The notes beneath the pieces are model-generated. The model was not told the origin of the DNA, did not search any database, and was given only the letters and a program-made list of their open reading frames with translations. The translations under genes and the position numbers were made by a program. A stretch of DNA of 28,526 bases from an uncultured Erysipelotrichaceae bacterium. GTDB taxonomy: Bacteria > Bacillota_I > Bacilli_A > RF39 > UBA660. This document shows, one piece after another, positions 1 through 7,195 of the stretch (the first letter of the stretch is position 1; each line of letters starts with the position of its first letter). The DNA is taken from assembly GCA_951801995.1 (NCBI GenBank), contig CATOOY010000006.1:1-28526 (forward strand), read 5' to 3'.

Positions 1-183
1 TGTTTTGGGTTTGCTATTTGTTTTATTTTATCTATGGACATAATATGTAAAAAATATTTTATATAAATATATGGGATTTTATAATGTTTCTAGTATAAAA
101 AATTATGTAAATTTCATTTTACATAATTTAAATTTCTATAGATTTTTTCTATTTATTTCCCTGCTTTTTTATATTTTTCCATG
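1..183. other. AT-rich intergenic stretch with no gene seen
   Basis: This edge region lies downstream of cotE. It is very AT-rich, and neither strand shows a credible reading frame with a ribosome binding site. In B. subtilis mutS is near cotE, but no mutS sequence is visible here. It may be the flank of a gene beyond the window edge. Confidence 0.5.
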
Positions 184-208
184 AAAAAAAGCATCATTTG
201 ATACTTTT
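184..208 (-). terminator. Rho-independent terminator of cotE
   Basis: Read on the minus strand, a 9-bp stem (200-208 with 187-195, one G-U pair) closes a 4-nt loop and is followed by seven T residues (184-190). The hairpin begins at the cotE stop codon (207-209), so the stop is part of the terminator. Confidence 0.75.
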
Positions 209-734
209 ATTCAATATAATCTGTATTTACACTTTCATCGATTTCTTCTTCTATTTTTTCATCTACTTCATCTTCTATTTCATCCCAAGGTTCTTCATCT
301 TCTTCGATTGCAATTTTCATTTTTGTTTCTCCTACGATTTCTACTCCCAATTCTTTTTCTACATCAAAACGAATTACATTTCCATCTATATCTACTTTAG
401 AACAGTTAGGTTGTTTTAATGTTCTTACAATAATATCTGTATCTGATGTATCTGCATTTTCTTTTATTTTTACGTTGAAAACATCATTATAAGATACATT
501 CTTATTTACTACAGTTGTTTTACTATCTTTATCATAAGAATACCAAATATTTACATCATAAGAGCCATTTACACCTACTTTATCTCCCGTTTTATAGCCC
601 TTAAATTTATGATTAATCACCCAGCATCCTAAAATAGTAGATGGGGCATCGTTTACTTCTAAATCATAGCTGTTTTTAAAATATTTTTTTCCTTTTCCAA
701 CAATTGCTTTGGTTACAATTTCTTTAAATGCCAC
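207..734 (-). CDS. cotE: Spore coat morphogenetic protein CotE
   Basis: This 175-aa protein matches the CotE family along its length. The N-terminus (MAFKEIVTKAIVGKGKK) resembles B. subtilis CotE. The segments ILGCWVINHKFKG and YDVNIWYSYDKDSKT, then VRTLKQPNC and VEIVGETK, are family hallmarks. A strongly acidic tail (residues about 145-175) is also typical. In Bacillus, CotE is a mother-cell protein that organises assembly of the outer spore coat. It sits directly downstream of miaB, as in B. subtilis. The ATG follows AGAGGTGAT with suitable spacing. A separate terminator after miaB and a sporulation-type promoter candidate before cotE suggest it is its own transcription unit. Recognition is by remembered family sequence, not by a search. 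Confidence 0.93.
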   Translation of the reverse strand: MAFKEIVTKAIVGKGKKYFKNSYDLEVNDAPSTILGCWVINHKFKGYKTGDKVGVNGSYDVNIWYSYDKDSKTTVVNKNVSYNDVFNVKIKENADTSDTDIIVRTLKQPNCSKVDIDGNVIRFDVEKELGVEIVGETKMKIAIEEDEEPWDEIEDEVDEKIEEEIDESVNTDYIE

Positions 735-752
735 TTTATCACCTCTCTAGTT

Positions 753-781
753 TAATGTATGCAGATGGATCTATAAAAGTA
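753..781 (-). promoter_or_regulatory. Candidate sporulation (sigma K / sigma E type) promoter of cotE
   Basis: On the minus strand CATACATTA (761-753) fits the sigma K -10 pattern CATAnnnTA and also resembles the sigma E -10 CATACAnT. An AC dinucleotide (780-779) lies 17 nt upstream, as in the short sigma K -35. The element lies between the miaB terminator and the cotE ribosome binding site. In B. subtilis cotE is driven by sigma E and sigma K promoters. The match is short, so this is an inference. Confidence 0.45.
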
Positions 782-784
782 CAT

Positions 785-813
785 AAAAAAAGAAAATTCA
801 TGCATTTTCTTTT
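785..813 (-). terminator. Rho-independent terminator of miaB
   Basis: On the minus strand a 10-bp AT-rich stem (813-804 with 797-788) encloses a 6-nt loop and runs into seven T residues (791-785). It overlaps the miaB stop codon (812-814). Confidence 0.65.
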
Positions 814-2239
814 ATATTATTTCTCCATCCATACTCCATGTTTTGATATTTGTTATTTTGACACTTACTATTTTCCCAAGATTTTCTTTTGCTGATTTTA
901 CATTTACTAATTTATTTGTTTCTGTATATCCTGATAACATAGATGGATCTTTTTCGCTTACTTTTTCTAATAACACTTTTACTGTTTTTCCTTTGTATTT
1001 TTGGTTTGCTTTGTTGCTATAATCATTTATCTTTTCATTTAATCTATGTAGTCTTTCTCTTTTTTCTTCTTCTTTTAAGCTTTCTTCCATTTTAGATGCT
1101 GGTGTTCCTTCTCTTTTGGAGAAAATAAAGGTATAGGCACCATCATATTTACAGGCATCTACTACTTCTAGTGTTTCTTTAAAATCTTCTTCTGTTTCTC
1201 CTGGGAAGGCTACTATAATATCTGTTGTAATTGCACATGATGGTATTTTTTCTTTTAACTTATGATACAATGTTAAATATTCTTCTTTGGTGTATCTTCT
1301 TCCCATTAATTTTAAAATACGATTGGATCCAGATTGTAATGGTAAATGAATATAAGGCATAATATTTTCATATTTGGCAATTTTATCGATCATTTCTTCT
1401 GTAAAATCCCAAGGATGACTTGTTACAAATCGTATACGGGGAATTTTTGTTTTAGCAACCTCTTCTAGTAAATTAGCCATGTTGTAATCTTCTTCTAAAT
1501 CTTTTCCATATGCATTTACGTTTTGTCCTAATAGGGTTACTTCTTTATATCCTTTTTTTATTAATTCTTCTATTTCTTTTAAAATATCTTCTTTTTTTCT
1601 ACTTCTTTGTTTTCCTCTTGTATATGGAACTATACAGTAGGTACAAAATTTATCACATCCAAGCATAATATTGACAAAGGCTTTATATTTACTATCTCTT
1701 TTGACAGGGATATTTTCTAATACGTCTCCTTCTTTACTAAAGACTTCTATTTGTCTTTCTTTTTCTTTTTGATTTTTTTCTATTAATTCTGGAAGTGTAT
1801 GGAAATTATGTGTTCCAAATACTAAATCTATATGTTTATATTTGTTTTTTAGTTCTGTTGCTATGCCTTCTTCTTGTGCCATACATCCACATATACCTGC
1901 AATAATATGTGATTTTTGCTCTTTTAGATGTTTAATTCTTCCTATCATGCCAAATACTTTATTATGTGCATTTTCTCTTATAGCGCATGTATTTAATAGA
2001 ATAATATCTGCTTTTTCCATGTCTTCTGTTTCTTTGTAAGACATATCTTCTAGTATAGCTTTGATATTTTCACTATCATGTTCATTCATTTGGCATCCAT
2101 AGGTTTTTATAAAATATTTTTTATCTTTTCCTATATTTTTTAATTCTTCTTTTACTTTATAAGCATCTTTAATAATTCTTACTTTACTTTTTCCTCTTAT
2201 TTTTGCTTCTTTTAAATTCGGCATGTTCATATTCATCAC
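812..2239 (-). CDS. miaB: tRNA-2-methylthio-N6-dimethylallyladenosine synthase MiaB
   Basis: This 475-aa radical SAM methylthiotransferase converts i6A37 to ms2i6A37 in tRNAs reading UNN codons. The N-terminal UPF0004 domain has the three cluster cysteines C49 (TYGCQMNEHDSE), C85 (LLNTCAIREN) and C119 (CGCMAQEE). The radical SAM motif CDKFCTYC has C195, C199 and C202, followed by IVPYTRGKQRSR. The C-terminal TRAM segment ends near TWSMDGEI. Length is close to the B. subtilis homologue YmcB. The listed start is GTG at 2239. ATG codons follow at 2236, 2230 and 2224, and the ATG at 2236 with AAGAAAAGAG just upstream is equally plausible. The start region overlaps the 3' end of the upstream membrane-protein gene by about 50 nt, suggesting co-transcription. 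Confidence 0.96.
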   Translation of the reverse strand: MMNMNMPNLKEAKIRGKSKVRIIKDAYKVKEELKNIGKDKKYFIKTYGCQMNEHDSENIKAILEDMSYKETEDMEKADIILLNTCAIRENAHNKVFGMIGRIKHLKEQKSHIIAGICGCMAQEEGIATELKNKYKHIDLVFGTHNFHTLPELIEKNQKEKERQIEVFSKEGDVLENIPVKRDSKYKAFVNIMLGCDKFCTYCIVPYTRGKQRSRKKEDILKEIEELIKKGYKEVTLLGQNVNAYGKDLEEDYNMANLLEEVAKTKIPRIRFVTSHPWDFTEEMIDKIAKYENIMPYIHLPLQSGSNRILKLMGRRYTKEEYLTLYHKLKEKIPSCAITTDIIVAFPGETEEDFKETLEVVDACKYDGAYTFIFSKREGTPASKMEESLKEEEKRERLHRLNEKINDYSNKANQKYKGKTVKVLLEKVSEKDPSMLSGYTETNKLVNVKSAKENLGKIVSVKITNIKTWSMDGEII

Positions 2240-3011
2240 GCTCTTTTCTTACTTTTTCTAAAATTTTATAAAATAATTTTTCTATTTTTTCATTTCGAAC
2301 TTCTATATTGGGAAAGGCTATTAAAAGTCTTCTATACAATATATTTTTATTTTTATAAAGACTTTTTAACTGAAAATAGGTTTCTCTTTTTGTTTTTCTT
2401 ACTCTATTTGAGAATTCTTCTAATATATTTTCTTTTATATTTTTCTTTACAAAGAGTGCTAATTCTTCACTTCTATCTTGTAATAAACAGTGGGCTGTTT
2501 TACTAAATTTGGCAATAATTTTACAAGAAATAATGGTATCTATGATTATGACAAAAAGGAAAAGAACACTTACTATATTTAATATATGATATGGCACTTT
2601 TTGTAAAAGGGGGAACAATATAGGATTTGTAATTTTGATGATACATACGCCCCCTAGGCCAAAAAATAAGGCATTTACAAGACAAATTCTTCCATTTACA
2701 TTAAAGGGGTAAGTTGAATAATCCCACCATCTTGCTTTGAATATTTTTTCCATTATATAACTTGTTATATATTCTAAGATAGAACACCATAATACAGCCA
2801 TACTAAAGAGAATGAAAAGATCGTTTTGATATTTGGTTAATATCACTGTCATGAAAAGGGCCCCATAACCATAAATAGGCAAATAAGGACCTATCAAAAA
2901 GCCTCTATTCATAAATCTTTTTTTTGTAATCCATTTACATATTACTTCTATTATCCATCCTAAGATGGCGTATATTATAAAAAGTAAAAAATATATTTCT
3001 AATTTTTCCAT
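2184..3011 (-). CDS. CmpB-family (putative ABC-transporter type IV) membrane protein
   Basis: This protein of about 275 aa has an N-terminal hydrophobic domain matching the ABC_trans_CmpB family: GWIIEVICKW, NRGFLIGPYLPIYGYGA, LEYITSYIMEK and RWWDYS are its hallmarks. About five membrane spans occupy residues 1-165. A basic, probably cytoplasmic tail of about 110 residues follows. No transport substrate is established for the family, and the ABC label is historical. The longer frame starts with GTG at 3032, but that lies upstream of the expected transcription start. The ATG at 3011 has GGGAG 8 nt upstream and is chosen here. The gene precedes and overlaps miaB. What the pairing means is unknown. 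Confidence 0.8.
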   Translation of the reverse strand: MEKLEIYFLLFIIYAILGWIIEVICKWITKKRFMNRGFLIGPYLPIYGYGALFMTVILTKYQNDLFILFSMAVLWCSILEYITSYIMEKIFKARWWDYSTYPFNVNGRICLVNALFFGLGGVCIIKITNPILFPLLQKVPYHILNIVSVLFLFVIIIDTIISCKIIAKFSKTAHCLLQDRSEELALFVKKNIKENILEEFSNRVRKTKRETYFQLKSLYKNKNILYRRLLIAFPNIEVRNEKIEKLFYKILEKVRKERDEYEHAEFKRSKNKRKK

Positions 3012-3036
3012 CTCTTTTTCTCCCAACAGCACTTTT

Positions 3037-3065
3037 ATTATACTACATTTTTAATAGCATGAAAA
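3037..3065 (-). promoter_or_regulatory. Sigma A-type promoter of the CmpB-family gene and miaB
   Basis: On the minus strand a perfect TATAAT (3042-3037) lies 17 nt from TTTTCA (3065-3060). Transcription would start near 3030, leaving a short leader before the ATG at 3011. It diverges from the regulator gene at 3150. Confidence 0.65.
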
Positions 3066-3107
3066 TCTCTTTTTACTATTTATCTATTTTTATAAAGTTA
3101 TGATTGT

Positions 3108-3115
3108 GTTAAGAT
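3108..3115 (+). promoter_or_regulatory. Extended -10 promoter candidate for the LytTR regulator
   Basis: TG-T-TAAGAT matches the extended -10 pattern TGnTAnnnT about 35 nt before the regulator's start codon. The expected -35 position holds only a T-rich TTTTTA. It is divergent from the promoter at 3037-3065. Confidence 0.4.
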
Positions 3116-3149
3116 GGAATGGTGACAGAATAAAAAGAGGAGGTACTTT

Positions 3150-3881
3150 ATGGTACATTTTATTATTGGGGAAGATCATAAAAAGGTACATGAACAAATT
3201 TCTATTTTGATACATCAAATGATGATGAAGAATAGTATTGCTTATGAAATTCATCATTTTTATGATTATGATAAATCTTTTATTAAAATGATTACAAAAA
3301 ATATTCCAAATAAAATCTACATTTTAGATATTGAAACACCGTCTGATACAGGAATTGAAATGGCAAGAAAGATTCGTGAAAATGATATTGATAGTATGAT
3401 TCTTTTTTTGACTGCTTACCATAAAAAATATAAGGAGACGATTTTGGAAAGTGAATTTATGTTTTTGGCTTTCTTATCTAAAAGAGGAGATTTTTTATCT
3501 AAATTAGAACAAAAGTTACAGATTGCTTTACAAAGAGTGGATCAAAAACATGCAATTCGTTTTTATGATCAAGGTATTTTATATACGATTCCTATGAGAG
3601 ATATCTTATATATTACAACGGATACTCAAGCTAGAAAAACTTTAATTGTTACTGATTATACTACTTTTAAGGTTAATAAAAGTTTAGTAGAAATGGAAAG
3701 TCTTTTAAATGATAGATTTATGAAAACACATAGGGCTTGTATTGTAAATAAAGATCGTGTTATTTATATAGATATGAAAAGTAGATGCATTTGTTTTGAT
3801 AATCAAACAGAGATTGATTTGCTTTCTCGTGAATATAAAAAGAGAATGAAAGATTTTCTAGATATAAATTTTAGTCATTAA
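3150..3881 (+). CDS. LytTR-family (AgrA/ComE-like) response regulator, orphan
   Basis: This 243-aa cytoplasmic DNA-binding regulator has a receiver domain (about 1-125) with acidic residues E8 and D9, likely phospho-acceptor D60 in IYILDIE, T88 and K111 in FLSKR. A LytTR domain follows (about 138-240), with RFYDQGILYTI, KTHRACIVN and the basic C-terminus typical of AgrA-type proteins. AGAGGAGG precedes the ATG. Members of this family normally act with a HPK10-type sensor kinase on peptide-responsive promoters. No kinase, AgrB or AgrD is present in the window. It lies in the only plus-strand island and is followed by a 31-aa hydrophobic peptide gene. The target genes are unknown. Confidence 0.9.
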   Translation: MVHFIIGEDHKKVHEQISILIHQMMMKNSIAYEIHHFYDYDKSFIKMITKNIPNKIYILDIETPSDTGIEMARKIRENDIDSMILFLTAYHKKYKETILESEFMFLAFLSKRGDFLSKLEQKLQIALQRVDQKHAIRFYDQGILYTIPMRDILYITTDTQARKTLIVTDYTTFKVNKSLVEMESLLNDRFMKTHRACIVNKDRVIYIDMKSRCICFDNQTEIDLLSREYKKRMKDFLDINFSH

Positions 3882-3924
3882 AATTAACTTTTCATACTTC
3901 CATTTTCTATTTATCCTTTTCTTT

Positions 3925-3933
3925 TGATACAAT
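3925..3933 (+). promoter_or_regulatory. Extended -10 promoter candidate for the 31-aa peptide
   Basis: TG-A-TACAAT fits the extended -10 pattern, with the ribosome binding site about 11 nt downstream, so the leader would be very short. No good -35 is visible. The peptide could also be transcribed from the regulator gene upstream. Confidence 0.35.
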
Positions 3934-3956
3934 GTGATTTAAAGGAGGATAGAAGT

Positions 3957-4052
3957 ATGTTGTATAATATTATAAAAATATTATTCCTTTTTTATTTTGG
4001 AATTATTATAAAAAAAGTAATTATTGTTATTCAATTAAAAAAAGTCCGTTAA
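3957..4052 (+). CDS. 31-aa hydrophobic membrane peptide (small ORF)
   Basis: A consensus AAAGGAGG (3941-3948) lies 8 nt before an ATG. The frame encodes 31 residues with a hydrophobic, aromatic/Ile-rich core (NIIKILFLFYFGIII), then basic and hydrophobic residues ending in KKVR. It would span or lie on the membrane. No cysteine, double-Gly motif or AgrD-like proline is present. The TAA stop is in the loop of a terminator hairpin, so the transcript is tightly defined. It lies 75 nt downstream of the LytTR regulator on the same strand. It could be a secreted or membrane signal, a type I toxin-like peptide, or a membrane-bound modulator. I do not recognise a family. The ribosome binding site and terminator are the evidence for expression. 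Confidence 0.55.
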   Translation: MLYNIIKILFLFYFGIIIKKVIIVIQLKKVR

Positions 4053-4069
4053 GGGCTTTTATCTTTTTT
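4040..4069 (+). terminator. Rho-independent terminator of the 31-aa peptide unit
   Basis: An 8-bp stem (4040-4047 with 4053-4060, one U-G pair) with a 5-nt loop is followed by a T-rich tract. An A tract on the other side makes it possibly bidirectional, which suits the convergent GtrA-like gene ending at 4059, although the minus-strand stem has one mismatch. Confidence 0.7.
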
Positions 4070-4460
4070 CTAAAAATAATTTTCTTGTAATAAAATTAAA
4101 TATCATTACGATTGCTGTTGCAAGTATTTTTACAATCAAATAACTTATTTTTATTATATCTGTTCCTATATACATAATAATCTCTGTTATAATAAGACCT
4201 ATGATACTAAAACTGATAAATAAAATAAAGTTCTTTTTTTTACTATTTTTTTCATCTACAACAAATACCCATTTTACACTTGCTATATAATTAAATATAA
4301 CAGAAATAGTAAAAGCAATGGCTGCAGATAATAAAACATTTAAATGAAATATTTCTTTACAAATAATTAAGATAGCATAATCGATTAAAAAGGCTGCTCC
4401 CCCTACTACTCCAAATTTCATAATTTGGGCAAATAAGTTATTTTGTGTTAGTTTTTTCAT
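4059..4460 (-). CDS. GtrA-like membrane protein
   Basis: This 133-aa GtrA/DPMS-type protein has four membrane helices. It opens with FGVVGGAAFLIDYAILI, a family hallmark, and later has SVIFNYIASVKWVF and FNFITRKLFLEK. GtrA-like proteins are thought to flip polyprenyl-phosphate-linked sugars across the membrane. Its ATG overlaps the stop of the upstream GT2 gene in an ATGA junction, and AGGGAG lies upstream, so the two are translationally coupled. The pairing supports a role in delivering the lipid-linked sugar made by the GT2 enzyme. Confidence 0.88.
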   Translation of the reverse strand: MKKLTQNNLFAQIMKFGVVGGAAFLIDYAILIICKEIFHLNVLLSAAIAFTISVIFNYIASVKWVFVVDEKNSKKKNFILFISFSIIGLIITEIIMYIGTDIIKISYLIVKILATAIVMIFNFITRKLFLEKR

Positions 4461-5395
4461 TTATAGTCTCCCTTTTTTGTATTTTGAATTAAAAGTAGTT
4501 CAAAAAGTTGTCTATGTTTTTTGGCAATTACTTGTAAGATTAAACCACATATAAACAGTAATACAGCTATCATTAAGAAAAAACAAGATACAATTAAACT
4601 TGGAAATTTAGGAACGAATCCTGTTACGAAGTATTCCTGCACAACGGGTACTCCTAAAATAAGGGATACTACTGTACAAAACAAACTAATACACCCAAAG
4701 AAAAACATAGGTCTATATTCTTTGAATAAGGTAGCAATTGTCATAAGCACTTTAAATCCATCTGCATAGGTATTTAATTTTGATACACTTCCTTCAGGAC
4801 GATCTCTGTAAGTAATAGGTATTTCTACTAAGCTAAAGTTTTTATCTGCTGCATGAATAGTCATTTCTGTTTCTATTTCAAATCCTTTAGAAAGAATAGG
4901 AAATGTCTTTACAAAATCGTAGCTAAAAGCTCTATAGCCTGTCATAATATCTTTCACATTATTGTTAAAAATCATGTTTATAAGAAGACGAACAAGCTTA
5001 TTTCCTACATTATGAAAGGGTCTTTTATTTTCTTTGGCATAGGTAGAAGATAGTCTATCTCCTATTACCATATCTGCTTTTCCTTCTATAATATATTTAC
5101 ACATTTCTCTTGCATTTTCAGCTGGATATGTATCATCTCCATCAATCATTAAATAGCAATCCGCATCTATTTGTCTAAACATAGAACGGATTACGTTTCC
5201 TTTTCCCTGTCTATATTCATAACGAACAATGGCTCCTGCTTTTTTTGCTATTTCATCGGTTCCATCTGTAGAATTATTATCATATACATAAATATCTGCA
5301 GTAGGAAGCTCTTTTTTGTAATCTGTTATTACTTTTTCAATGGTTTTTGCTTCATTATAACAAGGAATTAAAATTGCTATTTTTTTATTTTTCAT
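4457..5395 (-). CDS. Family 2 glycosyltransferase, polyprenyl-phosphate sugar synthase type (GtrB/DPM1-like)
   Basis: This 312-aa protein has an N-terminal GT-A domain (about 1-220) starting IAILIPCYNEAKTI, with nucleotide-sugar and metal motifs YDNNSTDGT and YLMIDGDDTYP, then MTGYRAFS. Two C-terminal membrane helices (about 225-290) follow. This arrangement is typical of enzymes that move a sugar from a nucleotide donor to undecaprenyl phosphate. The start lies 11 nt inside the preceding gene, with AGGAG upstream. Together with the GtrA-like protein and the large membrane protein upstream it forms a three-component glycosylation set. The sugar and the decorated polymer cannot be deduced. Confidence 0.9.
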   Translation of the reverse strand: MKNKKIAILIPCYNEAKTIEKVITDYKKELPTADIYVYDNNSTDGTDEIAKKAGAIVRYEYRQGKGNVIRSMFRQIDADCYLMIDGDDTYPAENAREMCKYIIEGKADMVIGDRLSSTYAKENKRPFHNVGNKLVRLLINMIFNNNVKDIMTGYRAFSYDFVKTFPILSKGFEIETEMTIHAADKNFSLVEIPITYRDRPEGSVSKLNTYADGFKVLMTIATLFKEYRPMFFFGCISLFCTVVSLILGVPVVQEYFVTGFVPKFPSLIVSCFFLMIAVLLFICGLILQVIAKKHRQLFELLLIQNTKKGDYK

Positions 5396-7145
5396 TTTTT
5401 TTACTCCTAACTTTTTCTTTGTTTAAACCAAGTGTATATACAATAAGGAATGGTAAAGCTGTATAAATTCCATATACGTATCTAAGTTCTATATAAAGTG
5501 GTGTCGCTATCATAATTGTTACATAAAGAGCTACTACTGATAAATATGGATACAGTCCTTGTATTTTTCCTCTACTATATGCAATATATAGAAAGAAAAA
5601 TAGTGTCCAAACCCAAAGTGCTACACTCCATGTTATGGATAATATTTGAATATCAAATGATTTTAATTTATCTATTTTATTTACTATACTTTTTGGTAAA
5701 AGAGATTTTCTTTTTATATCCCATTTATTTTTATCTATTTGTATGGCTACTGGTTCATAGTATACGTTGGGATAATAAAATCCTAATGTACTTGTTAAAT
5801 AACCTTCTACCATTGCAATAGGGTGTTTTTTTATAAGATTTAGATAGAGTTTTAAAAATTCTTTTGTATTTGTATCTAGATTTTCTCCATGGTATGCTTT
5901 ATCAAATTTTATAGCATCTACTGTTTGTGGATTATATTTTTTTCTTAAAATTTCTACATCTATTAATTTATTTAATATTTCTTTTTCTTTTTTGGTAAAT
6001 GTTACTTCTTTATAAGCTAGTCTCCCTATTTGCTGTAAAGGTATTGCTATATATTCTTTGGAAGATGGCTTTTCTATTTTACACATAGTGAAAATAGGTC
6101 CTTTTATAAGAAAATAACTTCCTATTACGATAAAAAATATAGTAACTATATTTTTTAGTTGTTTTCTAAAAACAACTATACTTACTAAGAAAAGAAGAAT
6201 ATACATATAAATAGCATTGTTTCTCATCAGCAACATAAGAAGGGATATTAATATATATCTTATTTTTTCTTTTACTTTATAATTTTCTAAATCTTCAGAA
6301 AGTTTTACTAATTCTATTACAAATAGTAAAAATAGACCTGAAAACAAAATATCTTTCCATAGTATGGTACTATAAAATCCAAAGACAGGTAATAATCCAT
6401 AAATAAGTGTTAAAATTATACATAGTTTTCTTTTATACTCCTTTTGGTAGAGAAAATAAATAGTATAGGCAAAGATAAGTGCCATTATTATCATTTGTGT
6501 AAGGGTTACAAATGAGGTGGCTATTATAGTATTATGAAATAGAAATTTACCTATAGAATATGGGATAGACATAAATAAATAATGTAAAACAGGATGATGG
6601 TCTGTCATCTTTACAAAACCACCTATAAATATTTCAAATTCTGATAAAGTATCTGATGTCATGTTGGCTGGGAAATAAGCTAAAAAATAAGGAAGATGTA
6701 ATATAAAAATGGTAAGAAAGGAATACAGGAATATTTTATTTTTTTCTTTCTTTGGCTCTCTTCCGTTTATTTTTAATAAAATAGGTATAATAAGTGTAAA
6801 AAAAGCATACAATAAATTTCCATATCCTAATAAATATACTATATTTTTTATTTTACATATCTCTTTTAGTAATTCTAGATTTTTGTTTGTCATATTAGGA
6901 TATAAAATATCCCCTATTATTAATATACTAGAAAATATAAAAGCATATATAAAGGGGGCTTTTTTTCCTTTTATTTCTTTATAATCTATTTTATAAAAAA
7001 AGAAATATAATATAAAAAAAAGAAAAAAAGACATAAAAGAATATATATTTATATGCATTTGATTGAGTACTGTTATATAGCTTATTAAACTCATAATAAA
7101 GGTATATACATATTTATTTTCTATTGTTCTTTTTAGTTTGTCCAT
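5385..7145 (-). CDS. Large polytopic membrane protein, DUF6020-like, probable membrane glycosyltransferase
   Basis: This 586-aa protein has about a dozen or more hydrophobic helices. A conserved extracytoplasmic loop after the first helices contains FPANMTSDTLSEFE and MTDHHPVLHYLFM, followed by a WKDILFSGLFLLF segment. This pattern fits the DUF6020 family and resembles GT-C transferases, which use polyprenyl-phosphate sugars outside the membrane. A soluble part (about 350-480) lies between helices. The gene is first in an operon with GT2 and GtrA-like proteins, which argues that it is the terminal transferase decorating a wall polymer or protein. The ATG at 7145 follows AAGGTG. The family assignment is from memory. 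Confidence 0.75.
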   Translation of the reverse strand: MDKLKRTIENKYVYTFIMSLISYITVLNQMHINIYSFMSFFLFFILYFFFYKIDYKEIKGKKAPFIYAFIFSSILIIGDILYPNMTNKNLELLKEICKIKNIVYLLGYGNLLYAFFTLIIPILLKINGREPKKEKNKIFLYSFLTIFILHLPYFLAYFPANMTSDTLSEFEIFIGGFVKMTDHHPVLHYLFMSIPYSIGKFLFHNTIIATSFVTLTQMIIMALIFAYTIYFLYQKEYKRKLCIILTLIYGLLPVFGFYSTILWKDILFSGLFLLFVIELVKLSEDLENYKVKEKIRYILISLLMLLMRNNAIYMYILLFLVSIVVFRKQLKNIVTIFFIVIGSYFLIKGPIFTMCKIEKPSSKEYIAIPLQQIGRLAYKEVTFTKKEKEILNKLIDVEILRKKYNPQTVDAIKFDKAYHGENLDTNTKEFLKLYLNLIKKHPIAMVEGYLTSTLGFYYPNVYYEPVAIQIDKNKWDIKRKSLLPKSIVNKIDKLKSFDIQILSITWSVALWVWTLFFFLYIAYSRGKIQGLYPYLSVVALYVTIMIATPLYIELRYVYGIYTALPFLIVYTLGLNKEKVRSKKNEK

Positions 7146-7166
7146 ACTTTCACCTTCTGCTTTTTC

Positions 7167-7195
7167 ATTATACCATATATCTTTTTATTTAGAAA
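7167..7195 (-). promoter_or_regulatory. Sigma A-type promoter of the glycosylation operon
   Basis: On the minus strand TGG-TATAAT (7175-7167) is a perfect extended -10. TTTCTA (7195-7190) lies 17 nt upstream as a weak -35. It lies just after the stop of the radical SAM gene. Confidence 0.65.

Noticed and set aside
198..419. Plus-strand Phe-rich 73-aa frame antisense to cotE
   Set aside because: The Phe/Ile/Tyr-rich translation is the complement of the Asp/Glu-rich tail of CotE. There is no ribosome binding site.
3012..3032. GTG start of the CmpB-family gene at 3032
   Set aside because: It lies at or before the predicted transcription start. The ATG at 3011 has a good ribosome binding site.
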